Shown here: positions 1 to 6,362 of the stretch, in pieces
Layout: each line of letters begins with the position of its first letter
How positions within the stretch are numbered: the first letter of the stretch is position 1
NCBI GenBank assembly: GCA_016124975.1
Contig: WGMP01000032.1
Location: forward strand, 1 to 46,274
Reading direction: 5' to 3'
From: Phycisphaera sp.
GTDB lineage: Bacteria; Planctomycetota; Phycisphaerae; Phycisphaerales; SM1A02
Length of the DNA: 46,274 nucleotides
Position numbers and translations under genes: made by a program
The notes under the pieces: generated by a model
What the model saw: only the letters and a program-made list of their open reading frames with translations
Told to the model about the DNA's origin: nothing
Database searches by the model: none

Positions 1-286
1 GCGGGAGGCGGCCCTTCGGGTCGCTGTTGGCGTAGGTGAGGAAGCCCTTGTGGACCTGGGAGATGTTGGCCGAGTCGTTGAGGCTCTTGGCGGCGCGCTG
101 GGCGCGGCCGAGGGCGGGGAGGAGGAGGCCGATGAGCAGGGAGATGATGGCCACGACGACGAGCAGCTCGACGAGCGTGAAGCCTCTTGTCGCGAGGAGC
201 CTCCACGGTCGGCGCGGAGGGCCCGCTCGACGGCGGGCGTGGTTCGGGTGCGAGCGGGACGAACGATCATGCATGTTCCGGTCCAT
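1..286 (-). CDS. Prepilin-like protein, N-terminal part (type II pseudopilin, cut by window edge)
   Basis: Only the first 95 residues are inside the window; the gene runs off the left edge. A basic leader of about 34 residues is followed by the prepilin cleavage/methylation signature RGFTLVELLVVVAIISLLIG, with Gly before Phe, Glu at +5 and a hydrophobic helix. The next residues, LLLPALGRAQRAAKSLNDSANISQ, match (in family knowledge) the large planctomycete group of prepilin-like proteins that often carry a DUF1559 domain. Such proteins are cleaved by a prepilin peptidase and may form pseudopili or surface structures. The ATG at 286 follows a good AGGAGG ribosome site four bases upstream. The C-terminal part, where family members carry an H-X9-DG motif, is not visible, so the subtype is open. 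Confidence 0.85.
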   Translation of the reverse strand, partial: MDRNMHDRSSRSHPNHARRRAGPPRRPWRLLATRGFTLVELLVVVAIISLLIGLLLPALGRAQRAAKSLNDSANISQVHKGFLTYANSDPKGRLP

Positions 287-312
287 GAGGACCTCCTGAA
301 AGGGGGTGAAGC

Positions 313-334
313 CCAAGGGCTGAACGGCCCTTGG
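313..334. other. Perfect 8-bp hairpin upstream of the prepilin-like gene
   Basis: CCAAGGGC at 313-320 pairs fully with GCCCTTGG at 327-334 around a six-base loop. It lies 27 bases upstream of the prepilin-like start codon on the minus strand, so it may be a leader hairpin or an operator. No U-run follows on either strand, so an intrinsic terminator is unlikely. Confidence 0.5.
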
Positions 335-393
335 ACGGGGATGAACCGGCGCCGAAAGAACTGGCGCCGAATGAAGGCGTGAGGGGGCGATGG

Positions 394-459
394 CGCGGGG
401 CGTGAGCCAGCTGCGCGCGGGGCGTGAGCCAGCTTCGCGCGGGGCGTGAGCCAGCCGCG
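394..459. repeat. Three tandem copies of a 22-bp repeat
   Basis: The 18-base core CGCGGGGCGTGAGCCAGC occurs at 394-411, 416-433 and 438-455, each 22 bases apart. The four-base linkers vary slightly. The repeat is non-coding and sits between two divergently transcribed genes. Its role is unknown; it could be a slippage product or a cluster of protein-binding sites. Confidence 0.8.
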
Positions 460-755
460 TGAACGCGTGCATGCGCGGGCCGCTGCGCGAGGTTGGCGCG
501 CAGCGCGAGAGGGCATGGGCGTAGCCGCGCCGCCGTTCCATGCGCGACGCGGCGTGGGCGCGCAGGCTGTGCGCGCCGCATCCCGCAGGGAGGGTGGAAC
601 AGAGGCTCCGCCTCGCACGACATGCACGCGATGCGCGCTCAGGACGAGCGCATCGAAGTGCGGTTCAGGTCGGGAAGCGGTCTCTCGAGCCGAGCCAACG
701 ATCTCAGGCGTGACGCCGAGCCATCGATTGGCCGAGTTGTCGGCGGTCGCGGTTC

Positions 756-774
756 GGCGCCGCGAGGCGGCGCC
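756..774. other. Perfect 8-bp GC hairpin
   Basis: GGCGCCGC at 756-763 pairs with GCGGCGCC at 767-774 around a GAG loop. There is no T-run on either side, so this is not a standard intrinsic terminator. It stands alone in the intergenic stretch upstream of the RidA-family gene. Confidence 0.45.
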
Positions 775-935
775 AATGACGCGAATGAGGACGGGGTCGA
801 CGAAGGGGCTTTGGCGCCGCGCTTCGCAGATTGATGTCCGCGACCGTCAGGTGGGGTTCAGTACGCGGACTTCGTCGGGCGGTTGCGGGAGAGTTCGCGA
901 ATCCGCGACCACCGTTCGCATGCCACCGCGCTCGG

Positions 936-941
936 TACAGT
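936..941 (+). promoter_or_regulatory. Probable -10 box (TACAGT) for the RidA-family gene
   Basis: TACAGT fits the TANNNT pattern seen before many genes in this window. Transcription would start near 948 and leave a leader of about 25 bases carrying the AAGGA ribosome site at 961-965. No clear -35 box is visible. Confidence 0.4.
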
Positions 942-972
942 GCGGCTTTCGCCCCGCCAGAAGGAATCCCTC

Positions 973-1437
973 ATGTCGAATCCGCACGACGCGCTCGCAG
1001 GCCTCGGCCTCGTCCTCCCGCCCGCACCGAAGCCAGTGGCCGCCTATGTGCCTGCCGTCCGCTCGGGCAACCTGATCTTCGTCTCGGGTCAGCTGCCGCT
1101 CTCGGATGGCGCGCTTCTCGCAACGGGTCCTGTTCCGTCGAAGGTGTCGATCGAGGATGCGCAGAAGGCCGCCCGGCAGTGCGCGCTGAACGCCCTCGCC
1201 GTGCTCGCCGACCAGCTCGGCGGCGACCTGTCGCGGGTCGTGCGCATCGTGCGGCTTGGCGTCTTCGTCCAGTCGGACGACCGCTTCGACGGGCAGCCCA
1301 AGGTCGCGAACGGCGCGAGCGAGTTCATGCAGCAGGTCTTCGGCGAGGCGGGGCGTCACGCGCGCGCTGCGGTCGGCACCAACGCGCTGCCGCTCGACGC
1401 GGCGGTCGAGGTCGAGGTGCTGGCGGAGGTGCGCTGA
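973..1437 (+). CDS. RidA/YjgF family protein (reactive enamine/imine deaminase-like)
   Basis: The 154-residue protein covers the whole RidA fold. Members hydrolyse reactive 2-aminoacrylate-type enamines made by PLP enzymes, in the cytoplasm, usually as trimers. Visible family features are FVSGQLPL near residue 36, the helix with ARQCALNALAVL, and the C-terminal stretch RAAVGTNALPLDAAVEVE. That last stretch holds the active-site Arg and the conserved Glu. The length fits the roughly 150-residue RidA subgroup rather than the 128-residue archetype, so the exact substrate is uncertain. The ATG at 973 follows AAGGA; an upstream in-frame ATG at 883 would add an unrelated Arg-rich stretch. The gene is convergent with the kinase gene, 25 bases away. 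Confidence 0.85.
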   Translation: MSNPHDALAGLGLVLPPAPKPVAAYVPAVRSGNLIFVSGQLPLSDGALLATGPVPSKVSIEDAQKAARQCALNALAVLADQLGGDLSRVVRIVRLGVFVQSDDRFDGQPKVANGASEFMQQVFGEAGRHARAAVGTNALPLDAAVEVEVLAEVR

Positions 1438-1462
1438 CGGCAGTCGCGGCTCGAGGCAGGCC

Positions 1463-2878
1463 TCAGCGCGCGACGAGCAGGATGCCAAGCGCGATGTTCG
1501 CGAGGACGCTCAGCGTGGCCACCGCAATGAGGACGATCACGAGCGGGCTCGCGAGGGCTCCCGTCGGGTCGCGGCGTACGGGCTGCACGGGCTCCGCGGT
1601 GGTCGAGTGCACGGCCGTCGCGATCGTCGAGAGGTCGACGGCGGGCTTCGCGAACTCGGGCTCCTGGCCTGCGAGCGCGAGGTCGAGGTCGCGCAGCAGC
1701 TGGCGGGCGTTCTGGTAGCGCTGGCGCGCGTCCTTCTTCAGCATCGTCTCGATGATGAGCGCGGTGTTCGCAGAGATATGCGGGTTGAGGTGGTCGGGCG
1801 GCACGAGCGGCGACTTCAGGTGCTTGTGCATCACCTGCGACGGGGTCGAGCCCTCGAAGGGGACCTTGCCCGTCACCATGTGGTAGAGCGTGGCGCCGAG
1901 GCCGTAGATGTCGGCGGGCGGGCCGATGTCGACCGATCCGCGGATCTGCTCGGGCGAGATGTAGTAGGGCGTGCCGTAGGCGCGGCCTGATTCGGCCTCC
2001 GCGGCCTCCTTGTCGCTGATCGCGCGCGCGAGGCCGAGATCGGCGAGCTTCGCGACGCCCGAGGTCGTCATCATGATGTTCTTCGGCTTGATGTCGCGGT
2101 GGACGAAGCCCATCTCGTGCGCGTGCTGGAGCGCCGCGGCGACCTGGCGGATGACCTCGAGCGCCTCGCGCTCGGGCATGCGCTTGCGGGCCACGATGCG
2201 GTCGTAGACGGTGTCGCCGTCCACATACTCCATGACGAAGTAGTGGTGCTCGCCCGCCTGGCCGACGTCGTAGGCCGCGACGATGTTGTTGTGATTCAGT
2301 CGCGCGGCGGCGCGGCCTTCCTTGTAGAAGCGCTCGATGAAGTTCGGGTTGGTGGAGAACTTCTTGGGAAGCACCTTGATCGCGACGAGGCGGTCGAGCG
2401 AGAGCTGCTTGGCGAGGAAGACCGTCGCCATGGCACCCGCGCCGAGCTTGCGGATGATGCGGTAGCCCGGGATCTGCTGGCTGGTCTTGACAGCCTCGAG
2501 ATCGCCGCGGAGCCGATCGAGTTGCTTGCGCGTGAGGAACTCACGCTCGACGAGGACCTCTGCGAGCGAGACGGGGAGCGACGCGGAGGCCGTGCGCAGG
2601 TGCGCGCTGCAGTCCTCGAGTTCGTCGGGGGTCATGAGCCCGCGCTCCACGACGATCTTCCCGAGCATCGTGTCGAGGCTCGAGCCGCTGCGCGACGCCT
2701 CGGCGGTTCCCGTCGTGGCGGCGCGCATGGGCGCAGCCGACGAGCCTGGGTCCGACTCCTCGGCGAGCCTGATCGGCGCGCCGCCGGGCTTCGGGCCCGT
2801 GGGGGAGGATCCTCCGCGACTTGGCTCGCGCGCGAAGTCGTCGCTCGGGGTTGGATCGTGGGCAGGAGACTCGGACAC
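1463..2878 (-). CDS. Membrane-tethered Ser/Thr protein kinase with GspE-N-like N-terminal region
   Basis: This 471-residue protein kinase carries a Pro/Ser/Gly-rich N-terminus, then a region of about residues 65-130 with two LGK.LVERG..T-like motifs resembling the GspE/MshE N-terminal domain. The kinase domain follows (about 138-405). It has a Gly-rich loop GAGAMATV whose third Gly is Ala, catalytic Lys in VAIKVL, HRDIKPKN in the catalytic loop, DLG instead of DFG, and SPEQ as the APE-like element. A single hydrophobic helix lies at the very C-terminus, so the enzyme is probably tail-anchored with almost nothing outside the membrane. I chose the GTG at 2878 because AGGAAA precedes it by a few bases; an upstream ATG at 2944 would add 22 residues. 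The substrate is unknown. Confidence 0.85.
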   Translation of the reverse strand: MSESPAHDPTPSDDFAREPSRGGSSPTGPKPGGAPIRLAEESDPGSSAAPMRAATTGTAEASRSGSSLDTMLGKIVVERGLMTPDELEDCSAHLRTASASLPVSLAEVLVEREFLTRKQLDRLRGDLEAVKTSQQIPGYRIIRKLGAGAMATVFLAKQLSLDRLVAIKVLPKKFSTNPNFIERFYKEGRAAARLNHNNIVAAYDVGQAGEHHYFVMEYVDGDTVYDRIVARKRMPEREALEVIRQVAAALQHAHEMGFVHRDIKPKNIMMTTSGVAKLADLGLARAISDKEAAEAESGRAYGTPYYISPEQIRGSVDIGPPADIYGLGATLYHMVTGKVPFEGSTPSQVMHKHLKSPLVPPDHLNPHISANTALIIETMLKKDARQRYQNARQLLRDLDLALAGQEPEFAKPAVDLSTIATAVHSTTAEPVQPVRRDPTGALASPLVIVLIAVATLSVLANIALGILLVAR

Positions 2879-3159
2879 GGGTTTCCTCAGCCTTTCGACA
2901 CCCAGTTCCGCTGCACGGACGACGGGCAGCGCCTGCGCTTGCAACGAGGCCGTGACATGCGCCCGACGCGGGCGCCATCGGAAGGGTCCCCTCTCGAGGC
3001 CCTCCTCCGCAGGTTGGCCGCTGCGCCCGCTCGGGATATCGGGTCGAGAACCCTACAGGTTCACCCAAGGGACGACGGATGTCAACCTGCGACGCATTCG
3101 GTCGATACGCGGGGGCCGCGCAGAAGGATGCGACCAATATGCATGGACCGCGAAGGCCG

Positions 3160-3165
3160 TATCCT
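3160..3165 (+). promoter_or_regulatory. Probable -10 box (TATCCT) for maf, leaderless arrangement
   Basis: TATCCT ends 9 bases before the ATG of maf and 6 bases before an in-frame GTG at 3172. Transcription would begin at or next to the start codon, and no ribosome-binding site is present. The same layout recurs before dnaB, dut, the hydroxyproline genes, menF and menD. Confidence 0.5.
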
Positions 3166-3174
3166 TCCACAGTG

Positions 3175-3846
3175 ATGTACGCACGGGAGACCGAACGATC
3201 CAACCCCGCGCGCTCGGGTGCACCGGTTCTGGTGCTCGCGAGCGGCTCGCCGCGAAGGGCGGAGATGCTCCGCGGGGCGGGGTTTGACCCCGAGATCGAG
3301 CCTGCGGACATCGACGACAGCGCACTGGTGCCCGGATCCGTCGATGGCGCCGCGTTCGCAACATCGCTGGCGTACTTCAAGGCGCGGAGGGTGGCGGCGC
3401 GCAGGGCGGCACGCGGCGCGGCCCCCGCTTGGATTCTGGCGGCGGACACCGTGACAGAGACCAACGGACGGCTCGTAGGCAAGCCCGTCGATGCCGGGGA
3501 TGCCCGCGGCATGATCCGCGCATTCATGGGCCGAAGCCATCGCGTCGCCACGGGCTGGTGCCTGCTCTCGCCTTCGGGCGCCGCGCGCATGGGGCGCGAT
3601 GTCGCGACCGTGACGCTGGGCGGTGTCTCCGAAGCGTCGCTCGATCGGTTTCTCGCGGAGCGGCGTTGGGAGGGGAAGGCGGGCGGCTACGACCTCGCGG
3701 AGGTGGCCGCGCTTGGGTGGCCGATTGCGTGCGACGGCGACCCCGAGACTGTGCGGGGGCTTCCTGTGTCGCGTCTTGCGCAGCTCCTCCGCGATTCGAT
3801 CGGCGCGGGACCGCCGCGCGGCGCATGCGTCGGAGCCGACGCGTGA
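3175..3846 (+). CDS. maf: Maf-family nucleoside triphosphate pyrophosphatase
   Basis: Maf proteins hydrolyse non-canonical or methylated nucleoside triphosphates to the monophosphate and pyrophosphate. The 223-residue product shows the hallmark LASGSPRRAEML near the N-terminus (residues about 22-33), AADTV with the catalytic Asp, the GRSHRVATG segment and the C-terminal GLPVSRLAQLL. The usual KAGAY element reads GKAGGYDLAE, and the usual VVGLP reads VRGLP, so the substrate class (dTTP/UTP or m7GTP) cannot be set. The ATG at 3175 directly follows an in-frame GTG at 3172, either of which could start translation. The stop overlaps the start of the next gene (GTGA). Confidence 0.88.
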   Translation: MYARETERSNPARSGAPVLVLASGSPRRAEMLRGAGFDPEIEPADIDDSALVPGSVDGAAFATSLAYFKARRVAARRAARGAAPAWILAADTVTETNGRLVGKPVDAGDARGMIRAFMGRSHRVATGWCLLSPSGAARMGRDVATVTLGGVSEASLDRFLAERRWEGKAGGYDLAEVAALGWPIACDGDPETVRGLPVSRLAQLLRDSIGAGPPRGACVGADA

Positions 3847-4283
3847 ACGGAGGCCGTGAACTTGGACCGTGGTTCATGGTGCCGCCGTGGGCGAGCATCT
3901 CCTTTGCGGCCATCGCGCTCGCGCTTCTCGCGTGGTACTTCGTCCGGCTTGGCCGCGCGGAGGTGCCTGCGGGCCGCCGTCGGTTGCGTCGCGCCTCGTT
4001 GGTGTTGCTTGCGATCGGACTTGCGCCGCTCGTGCGCGCGCTGAGCTTCGTCCACCCGCACGAGGACCGCGTGGGCTGGGCCGTCGCGTGGTCGAGCGTC
4101 CTCTTCGTCGTGCTCACGGCGCTCGTGCTTGCGATCGTCGACATCGTGCTCGTCACGCGCGGCGGTATCCGCGAGTACCGCGAGATCCGCCGCGACACCT
4201 TCGGGGGCAAGCGTGGAGGAGCGAGCGGAGGAACGCGTGATGCGACAGCCGACCCCGCGCGCGGAGCCGAGCGCCGTGGCTGA
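3843..4283 (+). CDS. Small membrane protein between maf and lpxK, unknown function
   Basis: I do not recognise this 146-residue protein. It has three hydrophobic helices (around residues 17-33, 48-62 and 78-99) followed by a basic, Gly/Arg-rich cytoplasmic-looking tail with EYREIRRD. The GTG at 3843 overlaps the maf stop codon (GTGA); an alternative start is the in-frame ATG at 3876, just before the first helix. Its 3' end overlaps lpxK by 44 bases. Its coding nature is supported by position and coupling rather than by a family match. A link to envelope or lipid A assembly is guilt by association only. Confidence 0.6.
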   Translation: MNGGRELGPWFMVPPWASISFAAIALALLAWYFVRLGRAEVPAGRRRLRRASLVLLAIGLAPLVRALSFVHPHEDRVGWAVAWSSVLFVVLTALVLAIVDIVLVTRGGIREYREIRRDTFGGKRGGASGGTRDATADPARGAERRG

Positions 4284-5352
4284 CGCGCGCGGCCCGCTTC
4301 CCGCGTGGCTCGCGCCTGTGTCATGGCCATTGGCGCGGGCGTACGGGCTCGGGGTCGCGTGGCGGAATGCGCGGCTCTCGCGCGGCGAAGGCGTGCGGAT
4401 GCTTGAGGTCGGCGCCGTGCGCATTCCCGTTGTCTCCATCGGAAACATGTCGGCGGGTGGCACGGGGAAGACGCCGTTCGTCGCGTGGTGCGCGCGCGAG
4501 GCGGTGCGCGCGGGGGTCCGCCCGGTGATCGCCCTTCGGGGCTATCGAAGCGCGGATCACGGGCGCGGCGTGGCGAGTTCCGACGAGGCGATGGAGTATG
4601 CGCAGCGCGTGCCCGACGCCGACCTCGTCGTCGGCCCGAGGCGCCGCGAGGGGCTGGTCGCGTGGTTCTCGAGCGGCGCGGGTGCGTCGCGGCGCGCGGA
4701 GTCTGCGGTGTTCCTCGATGATGGCTTCCAGCACCGCCAGCTTGCGCGCGAACTCGACATCGTGCTCGTGGATGCGACGCGGCCCGCGCTCGACGGCGAT
4801 CTCCTTCCGAACGGATGGCTGCGCGAACCCGCCGCGAACATCGCGCGGGCGGGGCTCGTGGTGCTCACCAAGGCGGATGATCCGCGAGAGCGGGAGCGCG
4901 CGGCGCGGCTCGTCGAGCGCTGGCGCGGCGCGCCGCACGATGCGGTCTGCGTGCACGCCTGGCAGGCGCTCGAGCTTCACGGAGGCAAGGACGCGCGGGA
5001 GACGCTTGCAACCTCGTCGCTTGCAACCTCGTGGCTTGCAGGCAAGCGGGTCGTGAGCGCATGCGCGCTCGGGAACCCCGCGCACTTCCATGCGATGGTC
5101 GAGCGCGCGGGCGCGCAGGTTGCGGCGAGGCTTGAGAAGGGCGACCATCGCGCGTTCACGCGCGACGAGCTTGCGCGTGCGGCCGCGCGCGCGGGCGCCG
5201 AGTGCGTCGTCACCTCGCGGAAGGACTTCGTGAAGCTCGACGACGCGCGAGAGGGCGGCGTGCCGATCGCCGTGCCCGAGCTCGCGCTCGTGTTCGTCGA
5301 AGGCGAGGATGCCGTGCGCGCGCGTGTTCGCGCCGCGATCTCGGGTGGGTGA
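4240..5352 (+). CDS. lpxK: Tetraacyldisaccharide 4'-kinase (lipid A)
   Basis: LpxK phosphorylates the 4' position of the lipid A disaccharide precursor at the inner membrane, the sixth step of lipid A synthesis. The 370-residue product shows the Walker A variant GNMSAGGTGKTPF near residue 70, the GYRS element, the DDGFQHRQL motif typical of LpxK, and a conserved C-terminal VVTSRKDFVKL. It has a hydrophobic N-terminal stretch (LPAWLAPVSWPLARAYGLG) as in other LpxK proteins. The ATG at 4240 follows GGAGGAA six bases away. An in-frame 15-bp duplication encodes SLATS twice near residue 255. The gene is good evidence that this organism makes lipid A. Confidence 0.92.
   Translation: MRQPTPRAEPSAVADARGPLPAWLAPVSWPLARAYGLGVAWRNARLSRGEGVRMLEVGAVRIPVVSIGNMSAGGTGKTPFVAWCAREAVRAGVRPVIALRGYRSADHGRGVASSDEAMEYAQRVPDADLVVGPRRREGLVAWFSSGAGASRRAESAVFLDDGFQHRQLARELDIVLVDATRPALDGDLLPNGWLREPAANIARAGLVVLTKADDPRERERAARLVERWRGAPHDAVCVHAWQALELHGGKDARETLATSSLATSWLAGKRVVSACALGNPAHFHAMVERAGAQVAARLEKGDHRAFTRDELARAAARAGAECVVTSRKDFVKLDDAREGGVPIAVPELALVFVEGEDAVRARVRAAISGG
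5003..5041 (+). repeat. In-frame 15-bp tandem repeat inside lpxK
   Basis: CGCTTGCAACCTCGT is present at 5003-5017 and again at 5018-5032, followed by a partial third copy to 5041. It adds SLATS units without breaking the frame, in a surface-like linker before GKRVVSACALGNP. Confidence 0.8.
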
Positions 5353-5382
5353 ACCTTTGCGGAGGCGCGGCCGAAGGCGCGA

Positions 5383-5706
5383 TCAGCGCCGCACGCGCGC
5401 GTTCGTGCGCGTGCGCGAGGAGTAGTCGCCGTAGATGCGGCCGTTGAGCACGACCTGGCGGTCGTAGACGGTGGTGTGCACCGATTCGCCCTGACGCTGG
5501 ATGCTGAGCCTGCGCTCGCCGATGCTCGCGTCGTTGCGGCCGTCGCCGACCGAAGGCATCGCCCCGCGGACGAGCGAGCTCTTGACGGGCGCGCGCGCGA
5601 TGAAGACCGGCTCGGGGGCGCGCTGAGCGCATCCCGCGCAGAGAGCCACCGCGCCGACGAGGGCGGCGCGCGAGGCAAGACGGATGGCAATCTTCAGGTT
5701 GTCCAC
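5383..5706 (-). CDS. Small probable lipoprotein, unknown function
   Basis: The predicted protein has 107 residues. A basic N-terminus and hydrophobic stretch (LASRAALVGAVALCAGC) end in a Cys at about residue 26, giving a lipobox-like LCAGC; the -3 Cys is unusual. The mature part is short, polar and without a family I know; it ends in an Arg/Thr-rich tail. The GTG at 5706 is preceded by GGGGAGAAAG, a good ribosome site. The gene is convergent with lpxK (30 bases apart) and divergent from the HU gene, and the two divergent genes share about 250 bases of upstream DNA. Confidence 0.6.
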   Translation of the reverse strand: MDNLKIAIRLASRAALVGAVALCAGCAQRAPEPVFIARAPVKSSLVRGAMPSVGDGRNDASIGERRLSIQRQGESVHTTVYDRQVVLNGRIYGDYSSRTRTNARVRR

Positions 5707-5865
5707 AATTCTTTCTCCCCGCGTGACAGTGGCACCGTCTGGATGATCTGCAAGGGCTGTAGGGGCGATCGCGCGCGAATCGCGGCGGAGCGGCGCTCGG
5801 TGCACGAGTTTCTGGACCTCCCGCCGCACGAAGTGAAAGGGCGCGTCGCAAATCCCGTCAGACCC

Positions 5866-5895
5866 TTGACTTCGGCCCCCGCGAGGTCGCATACT
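5866..5895 (+). promoter_or_regulatory. Sigma-70-type promoter of the HU-family gene
   Basis: TTGACT at 5866-5871 and CATACT at 5890-5895 are separated by 18 bp, close to the housekeeping consensus. Transcription would start near 5902 and give a leader of about 50 bases. A small hairpin (CGGGT 5899-5903 with ACCCG 5908-5912) lies at the predicted 5' end. This is the clearest two-box promoter in the window. Confidence 0.65.
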
Positions 5896-5952
5896 CGGCG
5901 GGTCTCGACCCGTACGCAACGAACCCGGTCCCTGACCGTGAAGAGGATGATG

Positions 5953-6285
5953 ATGGCGACGACGACGAAGAAGGACCTGATCGAGCGCGTGGCTGCGGAG
6001 ACGCAGCTTCCCCGAGGCGACGTGCGCCGCGCCGTGCAGAGCTTCCTCGAGCATGTGATCGACGAGCTCGCCAAGGGCAACCGCCTGGAGTTCCGCGACT
6101 TTGGCGTGTTTGAGACCCGCGAGCGCGCAGGGCGCGTGGCGCAGAACCCGAAGACGCTCGAGCGCGTGGCCGTTCCGCCCCGCAAGAGCGTCCGCTTCAA
6201 GGTCGGTCGCCTGATGCAGCAGTCGCTCGAGAACGGTCAGACCGTCCGCACCCCCGAGGGCGCGGGCGCGATGGCGGAGGACTGA
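5953..6285 (+). CDS. HU/IHF-family DNA-binding protein
   Basis: HU-type proteins bend and compact DNA as dimers. This 110-residue product has the whole fold: helices with TKKDLIERVAAETQL and VRRAVQSFLEHVIDEL, then the beta part RLEFRDFGVFE. The DNA-inserting arm holds RVAQNPKT, where the Pro intercalates into the minor groove, and the closing helix is VRFKVGRLMQQSL. A 15-residue acidic/Gly tail follows. Three ATG codons lie in a row (5947, 5950, 5953); the third is best spaced from GAAGAGG at 5940-5946. HU and IHF subunits cannot be told apart from sequence alone here. Its own promoter is at 5866-5895. Confidence 0.9.
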   Translation: MATTTKKDLIERVAAETQLPRGDVRRAVQSFLEHVIDELAKGNRLEFRDFGVFETRERAGRVAQNPKTLERVAVPPRKSVRFKVGRLMQQSLENGQTVRTPEGAGAMAED

Positions 6286-6349
6286 GCAGAGAGCGATCCG
6301 CGGTGGGTGGACAAGCGTTCGAATGACCGCCGGGGAGCCGCGGGTCGGC

Positions 6350-6355
6350 TACGCT
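6350..6355 (+). promoter_or_regulatory. Probable -10 box (TACGCT) for dnaB, leaderless arrangement
   Basis: TACGCT ends 7 bases before the GTG start of dnaB. No ribosome site is visible, so the mRNA would begin at or one base from the start codon. Confidence 0.45.
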
Positions 6356-6362
6356 CCGCCCC

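Larger units (their letters stand above)
287..972. other. Long intergenic stretch with short repeats and hairpins, no convincing gene
   Basis: These 686 bases lie between the divergent prepilin-like gene and the RidA-family gene. Open frames exist on both strands, but their translations are Arg/Ala/Pro-rich without domains or ribosome sites, as expected by chance at this GC. The stretch holds a perfect hairpin at 313-334, three copies of a 22-bp repeat at 394-459, a perfect hairpin at 756-774 and a likely -10 box for the RidA gene at 936-941. The first hairpin would fall in the 5' leader of the prepilin-like mRNA. Confidence 0.6.

Noticed and set aside
446-1075. A 209-codon plus-strand frame upstream of and overlapping the RidA gene
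   Set aside because: Arg/Ser/Ala-rich, no domain, no ribosome site, and it overlaps a clear gene in another frame.
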